The notes below the pieces were generated by a model. That model had not been told where the DNA came from, did no database searches, and saw nothing but the letters and a program-made list of their open reading frames with translations. Positions 12,101-23,136 of a DNA stretch of 43,640 nt are shown here, one piece after another. The number at the start of each line of letters is the position of its first letter. The first letter of the stretch is position 1. This DNA is from Pleurobrachia bachei (lineage: Eukaryota; Ctenophora; Tentaculata; Cydippida; Pleurobrachiidae), in NCBI GenBank assembly GCA_000695325.1, contig AVPN01000001.1, positions 51,146 to 94,785 of the forward strand. The letters are read 5' to 3'. The translations under genes and the position numbers were made by a program.

Positions 12101-15100
12101 AGATGAAGAAATTTATAAAGTGGCATGATTGAAGAGTGTTAGAGATAGAGATAGATAGAACGAGAGAGAGATAAAGAATTCAAGGGGGGAAGAAGGGAGG
12201 TGCAAAACGAGAAATTGAGTGGTATGCTGACACTTGAACTGTAATATAACCCAAACACGTGATCTCTATATCTTGTACACACTTGATTACAGTGCTGGAA
12301 AACAAGAAAAAGTGATCTACCCAAAGCTTGTTAACAGGAATGATAGCTTGTTATTTGTTAAGGAATGATAGGTCCCCCATGATCCCACACGAGTATTGAG
12401 ACGGTGCTGTGTATAACCCCGTGTGTTTGTGTGGGAGACTATAAGATTGAGAGGATAGTCTGCATCATGAAATATTTGCACCTGGTACACACTCACTACC
12501 ACTTGAGTCTGGACACGAGTGTCGTCTGTCAAGTGTATTCGAGTGGCAATGTGTGATGTTGGAGTGGGTTTGAAAATAATGGTTGGGCCAAATCAAAGTG
12601 TGAGCGATTAAAACCGAATTACCTTATTTAGGTTTCTGTTGTCGTATGGTAACTGAACATTTTCCTTTTCTCGTGTCTGATCCAAGATAAATGTGTAGTT
12701 TTCACCAAGTTTAGCCTGTTCCACCACAGTTAAGTTGGCCGATTTGAGAGGCTTTACAACTTGGCTATATATCACCTCCGCTTCGGGGAATATCTGCGGA
12801 GGGAAAATATTCCAGAATCTAATAATACAAGGCTCGAAAATTTGGAAAAGTCACGTTCTGTATGTCCATGTTCTGTATGTCCATGTGTGTCCCATGTCCA
12901 TGCTCCATGGGTTACTGAGTGCTATAACCCAATGGCCAATCCTAACCTAATGCTAACCTGTTTGTTATGAGTAATAAGACAACTCATAGATTTCGTTATG
13001 GCTGGTTGTCGTTGGAGGGCCTCTAAATCATTCTTTATCCGGAATAAGTTGGGACCAAACACAATCGCCAGGGAGGAATCAGACATCTTGGTATCAACTT
13101 CCCGCTGTCCCACCTCGTTGAGAAAGGCACACAAATACTTCAACACAGAGTAGTTGATGGCGGGGAGATTCTTACAGTAACCTCGGACTTTAGCCACCAA
13201 ATCTGCGACAGTTAAGCTTTTATCCTCTGACGCAGATAGGATTTCTTCAGAAACCTATGAAGGGAGAGTGGGGGAGGGANNNNNNNNNNNNNNNNNNNNN
13301 NNNNNNNNNNNNNNNNNNNNNNNNNNNNNNNNNNNNNNNNNNNNNNNNNTCTTCCTCCTCTTCTTCCTCGGGGAAATTAACCTCACTAAGAGGCACACGA
13401 ATACCAAGGGCATAGAAATTCAGATAGTCCGTAACCCGGGCTCCGACCGGTCCTTTTTTAGATATCGCCTTGGCAACCATCTTGTACATCATATCCATGG
13501 TTTGTGTCTGAAAAGGAGGAGGGAATTTGTCAGCCAATGCTCTGACCACAGTTCTCTCGCGCTGAGAATAGGGTCAAGCCAATGGGCTCTGACAGAGGGG
13601 AAGTTTTGCAATGAACCGTGACAAAACGAAATTCGTGGAAACTTGAATATTTATACGGAGGGGGGTTCATCGCATATAGCGTGAAAAATGATGATTTAGG
13701 AACGATTCTAAGAAGCAATCGATCGAATTAAACCTGCACCAAACAACGCGAGGACCGGGTAAATAATACGGGGGGGGGGGCTGATATTTACTAAATATAC
13801 CTGATCCGGATGAAAATAATAAAATTCGGAGAAACTATGATATGCATGGGAGTTGATCTACCGAACCCTGACTAAACAGAGGGCGCTCGTTTTGAAATAA
13901 AATTACCGTTTGAGCCATGACATGGGGTTGGATCAGGGGTGGGGGGGACGTCACCTTTTTTTTTGCCCACATTTGCCCACATTTGCCCACATGGGCAAAC
14001 TGAAATCTCAAAAAACAGGTATATTGTGGGCAAAGTGGGCAAAAAGTGGGCAAAAATATTATAAACATCAAAACTTTACCAGAAAACCCTCTGTGACAAT
14101 TGTTTTTCACCTCCAATGTCTTCCAAGAGGTCCCCTCTATCGATTCCAACCGATAATTAATGTACTTACTTATGACTTAGGGTTGATAAGGCTCCATGTC
14201 CGACTGGACAAAAGTGGGCAAAAAATTTTGGCAAAATTAGGCAAAGGCCAGTGATTTTTCGTCATTTTGGGGCAATTTAGGGAACTGATACATAACAAAG
14301 GTTTTCTACTTGCATTGTACTCCAATGGGGTCCCAGAAAAACCAGAAAATTTTCCACTCCAACCATGTGAGAAACGTGCCCTAAAATGACCAATTTCCTA
14401 ATTTTGCCAACATATTTTGCCCATTTTTCCCAGATGGATATGGAGCTTTATCAACCCTGAGCAAATAAATTATCGGTTGGAATCAATAGGGGGGACCTCT
14501 AGTAGGACATTGGTGGTGAAAATCCTTTGTCACAGACGATTACCTGGTTGATAGCATATATTTTTTATGGATTTAAATTTTTTGCCTACTTTTGCCTACT
14601 TTTGCCCACTTTTGCCCATGTGGGCAAATTCAAAATTTAAGAATATTGTGGGCAGTGGGCAAAAAAAAAGGTGACGTACCCCCCACACGAGTGTCGTCTG
14701 TCAAGTGTGTTCGAGTGGCAATGTGTGATGCTGGAGTGAGTTTGAAAGGTGTTCGGGCCAACTCAAAGTGTGTGCGATTAAAACCGAATTGTGTACCTTA
14801 TTTAGGTTTCTGTTGTCGTATGGTAGCTGAACATTTTCCTTTTCTCGTGTCTGATCCAAGATAAATGTGTAGTTTTCACCAAGTTTAGCCTGTTCTACTA
14901 CAGTTAAGTTGGCCGATTTGAGGGGTTTCACAACTTGGCTATATATCACCTCCGCTTCCGGGAATATCTGTTGAGAAGAGGAAAAATATTCCAGGATTTA
15001 ATTGAGATACGAGGCTGAGAAAATTGAGAAAGTTCTTCATGAAACTAATAACCCAATCCTAACCCAATGCTAACCTGCTTGTTATGAGTAATGAGACAAC

Positions 15101-16479
15101 TCATAGATTTCGTTATGGCTGGTTGTCGTTGGAGGGCCTCTAAATCATTCTTTATCCGGAATAAGTTGGGACCAAACACAATCGCCAGGGAGGAATCAGA
15201 CATCTTGGTATCAACTTCCCGCTGTCCCACCTCGTTGAGAAAGGCACACAAATACTTCAACACAGAGTAGTTGATGGCGGGGAGATTCTTACAGTAACCT
15301 CGGACTTTAGCCACCAAATCTGCGACAGTTAAGCTTTTATCCTCTGACGCAGATAGGATTTCTTCAGAAACCTATGAAGGGAGAGTGGGGGAGGGAATCA
15401 GTTAGAACTTTCTTGTTGTTACATGTAGTCAGAACTATTATTATGTAATATGTAGTATGTAGTTAGATAGTTTATAGTTATAGTTAGATGGTGGTCTTAC
15501 TTTATTAATACGGTTCCTTTTTTCTAAAGTCAATATACTCTCTGAGAGAAAGAGGTGGGTGGCAAAGAGACCTACATCGTCCGTTATGAGAGGGTTAGGA
15601 AGCTCCCGGAAAAACATCTTAAAGACAGAAGTAACCACGCTGATATCTTGAATTGCGTTTAGATCTGCCGTTCCAAACTGGTCATATTCGTTACGAAGCT
15701 GGTCTATTATCCTCCTGTTTCCACTCACTCGAAACAAACCTTCTTCTGTGGGGGTATTTTGAATTAGTTTACTATTCAAGTTTTAACATCACGTTACCAC
15801 GGTTACCATGGTTACCATGGTTTATGGTTACCTACCTTGCATGCCATGTTGCCTGATATAGTTGGCACATTGGACCACTATGTTGGGTATCCCTGCATCG
15901 TTATCACACCGTGCCGTCAGTTCAATAAGTGGTAAACCAAATATCTGCCCCTTTTGTGGTATCTGATGGGTGATTTGTTGAGAGGGATAAAGAGAGATGA
16001 GAGATTTGTTCTTTCTAGATGCGATCATTCTAGATTTAGATATTTATAAAGTTTGAGGAAATAGTTTTGCAATAATATTTGTAATAGGAGCCTAGGACGA
16101 GGAAGTTGAAATATATTGGATTGATAATAATTGATATTTTATATAAATGAAGCCAATGCGAGTTCTGTCAGTAGAGCTATACTTCATTTAAGTTAATTTC
16201 GAAATATATTGGGGAGAGAAAAAGTAATAAGATCTCGAAATGATAGAGAGAAACAAGAGCTGAAAAGGAGAGATCGAGGGGACGACTCATAATTAAATTT
16301 TTACAACGATCCCACAGCCCACCACCTGGCGGCACTAGCTCCACACAACTAGCTGTAGCTTACTCCACTGTACTAACTACTACAGCTACTACTTCTGTCT
16401 ACTGTCTACTACGTAACTAGCTACTGACCTGCTTTTTGCGGACATTTGGACTGAGACCAACACGACGAACCAGCTCCAT
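6125..16479 (-). CDS. FAM13: FAM13-like Rho GTPase-activating protein
   Basis: Six exons fit in phase: 16479-16429, 15962-15836, 15745-15501, 15371-15075, 14967-14797 and 7528-6125, giving 764 residues. Residues about 22-200 are a RhoGAP domain: IFGLPLIEL, the arginine-finger motif EEGLFRVSGN (Arg65), FFRELPNPLI, YLCAFLNEV and the VFGPNL helix. The last exon has the FAM13 C-terminus: three related helical modules, such as FEETYGRPKTKEQKDVMRPIYDRYRKVK and FEKEFLSKTGRKVFKEDR, then a final EYKQIKARIRLVETLLKK. FAM13A/B proteins have this RhoGAP plus C-terminal helix architecture. The 7.3-kb last intron is filled with duplicated exons 4-5, a gap and repeats. A missing middle exon is possible, because vertebrate FAM13 proteins are longer. 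The start lies about 345 bp downstream of the NME6 stop. Confidence 0.9.
7529..9997. other. FAM13 last intron, unique part
   Basis: No convincing exon was found on either strand. Purine-rich (GA) tracts lie at about 7661-7722 and 9525-9574. Several AT-rich open frames at 8597-9273 have no protein-like composition. Confidence 0.5.
11158..11328 (-). pseudogene. Extra copy of FAM13 exon 5 (third copy)
   Basis: This is a 171-nt exon with intact acceptor (CGCAG) and donor (GTAATTC) encoding the same 57 residues as 14967-14797. Splicing in more than one copy would stay in frame (57 codons each), so tandem exon inclusion is formally possible. An uncollapsed duplicate is more likely. Confidence 0.8.
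12623..12793 (-). pseudogene. Extra copy of FAM13 exon 5 (second copy)
   Basis: This is the same 171-nt exon as at 11158-11328, at offset 1465, with intact splice sites and the same protein sequence. Confidence 0.8.
12958..13254 (-). pseudogene. Extra copy of FAM13 exon 4 (RhoGAP second half)
   Basis: This 297-nt copy of 15075-15371 encodes the same 99 residues with intact splice signals. It abuts the N gap, so its upstream flank cannot be followed. Confidence 0.85.
13280..13349. other. Assembly gap (70 N)
   Basis: A run of N. On its left is FAM13 intron 3 sequence; on its right is an unrelated phospholipase D exon. The sequences either side are therefore not shown to be contiguous in the genome. 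Confidence 1.
13350..13507 (-). CDS. Single exon resembling plant-type phospholipase D (partial)
   Basis: A good acceptor (CCTCCTTTTCAG) opens a frame reading TQTMDMMYKMVAKAI, then DYLNFYALGIRV, then an acidic run entering the gap. Plant-type PLD enzymes have a TMEMMY...DYLxFxCLGNRE segment just before the second HKD catalytic motif, and the order and spacing match well. The HKD motif itself would lie in or beyond the gap. No other PLD exon is visible to the right (13508-13938). The piece is out of place between FAM13 exons, so it is either a misjoin or a gene remnant. The assignment rests on about 50 residues. Confidence 0.55.
13508..13938. other. Unassigned stretch right of the gap
   Basis: I see no gene in it. 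It contains a poly-G tract near 13771. Whether it belongs with the PLD exon or with FAM13 is unclear. Confidence 0.4.
13939..14686. mobile_element. 748-bp fold-back / MITE-like element
   Basis: The ends are inverted copies: GTGGGGGG, then ACGTCACC, then a T-run, then GCCCAC on the left, and the reverse complement on the right (one extra T next to ACGTCACC). The inverted similarity continues inward: a block around 14112-14160 (containing TTCCAACCGATAATT) recurs inverted around 14465-14515. The arms are roughly 270 bp at about 80% identity around a 200-bp centre. Tandem GCCCAC(A/T)TT units sit near both tips. There is no coding capacity, and it lies in FAM13 intron sequence. I could not define a target-site duplication. 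Confidence 0.75.
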
Positions 16480-16823
16480 TTCATTGTGGCGGGTTAGTCA
16501 TTGTCCAAGGACGGGCAGCTATACATGATAGGGCGATAAGTGTTATAGCGGAAGAGAGATGAATAACAATCACAGAGAGGCAATAAAAATAGTAACAAGA
16601 GGTAGACGATATTTAATATGTATAAAGAGAAAAGGAAATGCAGAGGTAGAAAGTCAGTTTGAATTTTGAAGAACAACACACACAGAACAATTAACACACA
16701 CATGTGTGGTTAGGTCGCTGCATTCAGAGGGGGCGGAAGCGAACCCATATAAAACCCGTGAGAAGTTAAAATATATAAAAAATAGGTTAAAAAGAGGCGT
16801 GACGACATCATATTGTTTATTTC

Positions 16824-17314
16824 TCATCTCCCCAAAGTAGAATCTTCAACAACAAAACCATCTAGAGGGGGAGGTATCCAATCAGCAAACAGGGCACCAC
16901 ATTCACTGAGAAAACTCTCATTACTATCCGATCCGTGACACGCATTTCTTGTGTCAGGAAGCCCATACAAGGCTCGAATACTGCAATAAAGATAGAGATT
17001 AGCTATGACGATGCCCTGTTAATAAATATTTTTATGCGATTTGTGCCCCACGTGTTCTGTCTAGGGTGACAAAATGAGATGATGGTAAAGTCTGAAGATG
17101 AAGTGGTATTTAGTAGACGATTAGAGAACTACCTGTCAGGTTGGGTTTCCCTTGCCTTGTAACACTTGGTGAGACCCAGCATTGATCTCCACTTGGTAAT
17201 GGCAGGCTCAGTGGGATGAGCTAAAACCAGCGCATGGAACTCCCCTGAAGACATGAATTCTACCAGCCGCTGATAGAAAAACTTGCCCCTGTGCTCTCTA
17301 TAAAACTCCTCGGC
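16824..17314 (-). pseudogene. Second copy of NME6 exons 2-3, without exon 1
   Basis: Exon 2 (17314-17133) and exon 3 (16980-16824) repeat the functional exons with intact splice sites. There is no first exon, so no LIKPD start of the fold. One visible change is GLPDTRN in place of GLTDTRN. This is a duplicate fragment or an assembly false copy. Confidence 0.85.
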
Positions 17315-17439
17315 CTGTGAACAATCAAAGACTTGATGCAGAGACACGAGAGAGCGATTTAAAACCTATAATGCTGTTTTAACAAGTACAAAAGGCATAA
17401 AGTCGGATTTTTTGAAGTTGTCACCCCCCTTTTGTCGCG

Positions 17440-18297
17440 GAAGTAACCACGCTGATATCTTGAATTGCGTTTAGATCTGCCGTTCCAAACTGGTCATATT
17501 CGTTACGAAGCTGGTCTATTATCCTCCTGTTTCCACTCACTCGAAACAAACCTTCTTCTGTGGGGGTATTTTGAATTAGTTTACTATTCAAGTTTTAACA
17601 TCACGTTACCACGGTTACCATGGTTACCATGGTTTATGGTTACCTACCTTGCATGCCATGTTGCCTGATATAGTTGGCACATTGGACCACTATGTTGGGT
17701 ATCCCTGCATCGTTATCACACCGTGCCGTCAGTTCAATAAGTGGTAAACCAAATATCTGCCCCTTTTGTGGTATCTGATGGGTGATTTGTTGAGAGGGAT
17801 AAAGAGAGATGAGAGATTTGTTCTTTCTAGATTTAAATGCGATCATTCTAGATTTAGATATTTATAAATTTTGAGGAAATAGTTTTGCAATAATATTTGT
17901 AATAGGAGCCTAGGACGAGGAAGTTGAAATATATTGGATTGATAATAATTGATATTTTATATAAATGAAGCCAATGCGAGTTCTGTCAGTAGAGCTATAC
18001 TTCATTTAAGTTAATTTCGAAATATATTGGGGAGAGAAAAAGTAATAAGATCTCGAAATGATAGAGAGAAACAAGAGCTGAAAAGGAGAGATCGAGGGGA
18101 CGACTCATAATTAAATTTTTACAACGATCCCACAGCCCACCACCTGGCGGCACTAGCTCCACACAACTAGCTGTAGCTTACTCCACTGTACTAACTACTA
18201 CAGCTACTACTTCTGTCTACTGTCTACTACGTAACTAGCTACTGACCTGCTTTTTGCGGACATTTGGACTGAGACCAACACGACGAACCAGCTCCAT
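17440..18297 (-). pseudogene. Second copy of FAM13 exons 1-2 and part of exon 3
   Basis: Exon 1 (18297-18247), exon 2 (17774-17648) and 118 nt of exon 3 (17557-17440) repeat the FAM13 5' end. Exon 3 is cut at the duplication junction with no donor. A transcript starting here would have to splice into the downstream copy. Confidence 0.85.
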
Positions 18298-18641
18298 TTC
18301 ATTGTGGCGGGTTAGTCATTGTCCAAGGACGGGCAGCTATACATGATAGGGCGATAAGTGTTATAGCGGAAGAGAGATGAATAACAATCACAGAGAGGCA
18401 ATAAAAATAGTAACAAGAGGTAGACGATATTTAATATGTATAAAGAGAAAAGGAAATGCAGAGGTAGAAAGTCAGTTTGAATTTTGAAGAACAACACACA
18501 CAGAACAATTAACACACACATGTGTGGTTAGGTCGCTGCATTCAGAGGGGGCGGAAGCGAACCCATATAAAACCCGTGAGAAGTTAAAATATATAAAAAA
18601 TAGGTTAAAAAGAGGCGTGACGACATCATATTGTTTATTTC

Positions 18642-19453
18642 TCATCTCCCCAAAGTAGAATCTTCAACAACAAAACCATCTAGAGGGGGAGGTATCCAAT
18701 CAGCAAACAGGGCACCACATTCACTGAGAAAACTCTCATTACTATCCGATCCGTGACACGCATTTCTTGTGTCAGTAAGCCCATACAAGGCTCGAATACT
18801 GCAATAAAGATAGAGATTAGCTATGACGATGCCCTGTTAATAAATATTTTTATGCGATTTGTGCCCCACGTGTTCTGTCTAGGGTGACAAAATGAGATGA
18901 TGGTAAAGTCTGAAGATGAAGTGGTATTTAGTAGACGATTAGAGAACTACCTGTCAGGTTGGGTTTCCCTTGCCTTGTAACACTTGGTGAGACCCAGCAT
19001 TGATCTCCACTTGGTAATGGCAGGCTCAGTGGGATGAGCTAAAACCAGCGCATGGAACTCCCCTGAAGACATGAATTCTACCAGCCGCTGATAGAAAAAC
19101 TTGCCCCTGTGCTCTCTATAAAACTCCTCGGCCTGTGAACAATCAAAGACTTGATGCAGAGACACGAGAGAGCGATTTAAAACCTATAATGCTGTTTTAA
19201 CAAGTACAAAAGGCATAATACAGTGAAAGCAACAATCAAAAGTGTGAACATCACCAAGTCTTGTTTTGTTCAAACCCGAGCAAGGCCTTGTTGTCACACA
19301 CACCTCAGTTTGGCTCCATTTTAGTACCCGTTCCTTAGCAATGACAAAGTTTTCTTGCTGAATCCGGTTCAATATCGCCCGGTGAGATATGGTGTTAGCA
19401 TAGACATCAGGTTTTATGAGTGCTAGAGTATAGGATAACTTCCGGCAGCTCAT
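18642..19453 (-). CDS. NME6: Nucleoside diphosphate kinase 6 (NME6)
   Basis: Three exons (19453-19304, 19132-18951, 18798-18642) join in phase to 162 residues; human NME6 is about 190. The fold's landmarks are in order: YTLALIKPD, FYREHRGKFFYQRLVEFMSSG, LAHPTEPAITKWRSMLGLT and the catalytic-histidine motif NACHGSDS. The insert and the PDSIRALYGLTDTRN run are NME6-like rather than NME1/2-like. NME6 is a mitochondrial-associated, weakly active member of the family in vertebrates. The ATG at 19453 is preceded by CTTTTTCAG, so a 5'UTR intron is possible. Exons 2-3 are repeated downstream at 16824-17314. FAM13 begins about 345 bp after this stop. Confidence 0.93.
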
Positions 19454-19827
19454 CCTGGCTGAAAAAGTAATCAAGTACGGGTGACTGAAGGGAAATATAG
19501 ACTTATTATAATGATAGCAATTAATTCGGATAGAATGCAGGAGACAAGAAGACTGCTAAAAGTTGGACAAAGATAATATCTGATGATTCGATCCACTCAT
19601 TCGTGGTAATTAGTGTTTCCTAATGCAGCTAACTGTAACAGCTACAATAATTCCGATTTTAGACCACTGTATTTGGCCTGAGAACGTGTCAAGGGCTATC
19701 AAATAAAAGTTTTCAGGGAGAACCAATTCCAGCCGCCGCCTTACAGATCTGTAACCTGGTGTAATGTTTTTGAAGGCTTGGCAACCATAATTTTGAAAAA
19801 CAACGAGAACTGACATTTTATATACTG
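19454..19827. other. Stretch between NME6 and the palindrome
   Basis: No coding signal was found. It should contain the NME6 promoter. It ends abruptly where the NameMA-like exon 5 copy of the palindrome is cut, at 19828. Confidence 0.4.
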
Positions 19828-20873
19828 TTGATTTGTGTTATTTCAGTATAACACTGCTGCAGGGCCTCGTTCAGATCCTGTATCTCAGCCTCGTCGGAAA
19901 TATGCTGCAACCTCAGTGAGTTGTACTTTTCTCGCCATGTCTGAAGAACAAAAAGTCTTAAATGGAAGAAGGCCTAATAGAGAAAGCTAGTAGTTGTATG
20001 TAGGAATTATTCAGTGGAAGTAGGTAAAATAAAATCAAGTTGATTCCAACCTCAGGATCATCGTCAGGGGGCGCAGAAAAAGATTCCTCAAGTTGCTGAG
20101 CGATAGAAGGTCGACCAGAGGTAGGCGGTTCATCTAGCATTCTGTCCTGAGCAGAGCTAGTGAACTCATCTTGTTCAGTTGACTTGCTTGGCACTCGCTT
20201 GCCTGGTTAAAGTTTGACAGGGTACATAGATTGTATAGATTGTATTGATTGTATTGATTGACTGGCCTAACGAAGGTATTGGTATATTTGATAGCACGAC
20301 CAACTTACTAGCGTGAGCGTTTACCAGGCCCTCAATATCCTGTATAACTTCGTAGATAAAGTGTTGCTTTTCCGTAGATAGGGTCTGGATGTAGTCGATA
20401 GTCTCCTTCTGCCGAGGACAACTGCAAGAATAAGATATTATCTAACACGATATATAATTATTGTTTGGTGATGGGGTATTTAATTACCTAGCGGTGCAGG
20501 AGAGATAGAGAAGAATTTTAAACTGATAATCAGCATTTCTCCTAGTATACTCGTTCAGTTCGACTTTATCCTTCAGCTTCTCAGATATGTATTCATTAAC
20601 ATCTTCAACTGATTCTGAAAATTAACAAACTTAAACGGTGAGTGGTGACTTAGTTCTTGATCCCCAAAGTGAGAACAAAGCTCTAGATTCCTTTGCGAAG
20701 ATTTCATGTGGCCTCATACAATCAGTCACTTGGTAAGACAAACCTGGTGCAGCTGTATCAAACATAGAGTGGAAGATATGCACGAAGTCGCTGTACAATA
20801 TCTCCTCTCTCCCAGACATGTTGATGAAAAGGGACGCCCATGTCTTCGAGATTTCCGCTTCAAGTTCAGCCAT
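19828..20873 (-). pseudogene. Inverted copy of NuMA-like exons 1-5 (exon 5 truncated)
   Basis: ATG at 20873. Exons 1-4 repeat those at 24121-24943 in inverse orientation with intact splice sites. Exon 5 breaks off at the palindrome edge after ...TEITQI. It cannot encode a full protein. Confidence 0.9.
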
Positions 20874-23065
20874 TTTCGTGTGCCACTTTAGACTTGTGAA
20901 TGAAACATTAATCAGCTAGACTGCGGTACAAAGATAGGTTATTTCTGACTGCATTTAACACCTCAAAACCGTTCTTGTTAAAATGTTACTGGAGTACCAC
21001 TGCGTGTACAGCTCAATTTGGGCTCAATTTTTTTACAATCACCGAAATTACACTCAAATTTCAAGCACTTAGCGAGTTTTTAAAAGGTCACGGTTACATG
21101 CTGATCCACGGCAGCGCTTTTTAGGGCTCAAGAAAGTCTGAAAACGGAGAAAAACAGGGGTGGAAACTGGAAGCCTAATTTTTGATTTAAAAAAAAGGTT
21201 CGAATACGTTGATTTAAAAAAACCAACCCCATCCGATCCGAAAAGTTCCGTGACTCTGCATGGTGAAAATAAGAGAATTAATCTCGTTCCTGTAGAGTGC
21301 TCAATAAGGATCCCTAAAAAAGTTCAGTAGTTACACAGTGCAGCGTTTACACAGTCGTTACACCCAGAGCGGCGCGTGCGGCTTTTTCGGCTTTTCCGCA
21401 GATTCTTTTGAAAATTTTTTCGCCGCGGCCGTCAATTCAGCTGCAAATGTCGGTAAATTGACGGCCGCGGCGAAAAATGTTTCAAAAGGATCTGCGGAAA
21501 AGCCGAAAAAGCCGCACGCGCCGCTCTGGGTGTAACGACTGTGTAAACGCTGCACTGTGTAACTACTGAACTTTTTTAGGGATCCTTATTGAGCACTCTA
21601 CAGGAACGAGATTAATTCTCTTATTTTCACCATGCAGAGTCACGGAACTTTTCGGATCGGATGGGGTTGGTTTTTTTAAATCAACGTATTCGAACCTTTT
21701 TTTTAAATCAAAAATTAGGCTTCCAGTTTCCACCCCTGTTTTTCTCCGTTTTCAGACTTTCTTGAGCCCTAAAAAGCGCTGCCGTGGATCAGCATGTAAC
21801 CGTGACCTTTTAAAAACTCGCTAAGTGCTTGAAATTTGAGTGTAATTTCGGTGATTGTAAAAAAATTGAGCCCAAATTGAGCTGTACACGCAGTGGTACT
21901 CCAGTAACATTTTAACAAGAACGGTTTTGAGGTGTTAAATGCAGTCAGAAATAACCTATCTTTGTACCGCAGTCTAGCTGATTAATGTTTCATTCACAAG
22001 TCTAAAGTGGCACACGAAAATGGCTGAACTTGAAGCGGAAATCTCGAAGACATGGGCGTCCCTTTTCATCAACATGTCTGGGAGAGAGGAGATATTGTAC
22101 AGCGACTTCGTGCATATCTTCCACTCTATGTTTGATACAGCTGCACCAGGTTTGTCTTACCAAGTGACTGATTGTATGAGGCCACATGAAATCTTCGCAA
22201 AGGAATCTAGAGCTTTGTTCTCACTTTGGGGATCAAGAACTAAGTCACCACTCACCGTTTAAGTTTGTTAATTTTCAGAATCAGTTGAAGATGTTAATGA
22301 ATACATATCTGAGAAGCTGAAGGATAAAGTCGAACTGAACGAGTATACTAGGAGAAATGCTGATTATCAGTTTAAAATTCTTCTCTATCTCTCCTGCACC
22401 GCTAGGTAATTAAATACCCCATCACCAAACAATAATTATATATCGTGTTAGATAATATCTTATTCTTGCAGTTGTCCTCGGCAGAAGGAGACTATCGACT
22501 ACATCCAGACCCTATCTACGGAAAAGCAACACTTTATCTACGAAGTTATACAGGATATTGAGGGCCTGGTAAACGCTCACGCTAGTAAGTTGGTCGTGCT
22601 ATCAAATATACCAATACCTTCGTTAGGCCAGTCAATCAATACAATCAATACAATCTATACAATCTATGTACCCTGTCAAACTTTAACCAGGCAAGCGAGT
22701 GCCAAGCAAGTCAACTGAACAAGATGAGTTCACTAGCTCTGCTCAGGACAGAATGCTAGATGAACCGCCTACCTCTGGTCGACCTTCTATCGCTCAGCAA
22801 CTTGAGGAATCTTTTTCTGCGCCCCCTGACGATGATCCTGAGGTTGGAATCAACTTGATTTTATTTTACCTACTTCCACTGAATAATTCCTACATACAAC
22901 TACTAGCTTTCTCTATTAGGCCTTCTTCCATTTAAGACTTTTTGTTCTTCAGACATGGCGAGAAAAGTACAACTCACTGAGGTTGCAGCATATTTCCGAC
23001 GAGGCTGAGATACAGGATCTGAACGAGGCCCTGCAGCAGTGTTATACTGAAATAACACAAATCAA
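19828..23065. repeat. 3.2-kb palindrome carrying two NuMA-like 5' ends
   Basis: Positions L and 42893-L are complementary from 19828/23065 inward, with essentially no indels. Near the centre (about 21400-21495) the arms show a few mismatches around an 18-nt unpaired loop flanked by GCCGCGGCCGTCAATT. The left end cuts inside NuMA-like exon 5. Confidence 0.97.
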
Positions 23066-23087
23066 AAATGAAAACCAGCATATCAAT
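22020..23087 (+). pseudogene. Second plus-strand copy of NuMA-like exons 1-5
   Basis: Five exons identical in structure to 24121-25188, at offset 2101, with intact splice sites. It is followed by a protease fragment rather than exon 6. It could in principle splice to exon 6 at 27032, competing with the copy at 24121. Confidence 0.85.
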
Positions 23088-23136
23088 GTGAGTCAAAAAT
23101 TATTTTAACAATTAATCATTTCTAGATCACTATAGT

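Larger units (their letters stand above)
9998..12923. repeat. 1.46-kb tandem duplication (9998-11458 / 11459-12923)
   Basis: Both copies carry the same intron sequence, a CT microsatellite, a poly-G tract and FAM13 exon 5. They differ by a few SNPs, a CT-tract length change and a 7-bp deletion (CACCACTCACCAG against CACCAG). Confidence 0.95.
15628..19218. repeat. 1.8-kb tandem duplication (15628-17400 / 17440-19218)
   Basis: The two copies are near-identical at offset 1812, becoming 1818 after a 6-bp TTAAAT insertion. They are separated by 39 bp. Each carries FAM13 exons 1-2 and part of exon 3, and NME6 exons 2-3. The left junction cuts FAM13 exon 3; the right junction lies in NME6 intron 1. 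Confidence 0.95.
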
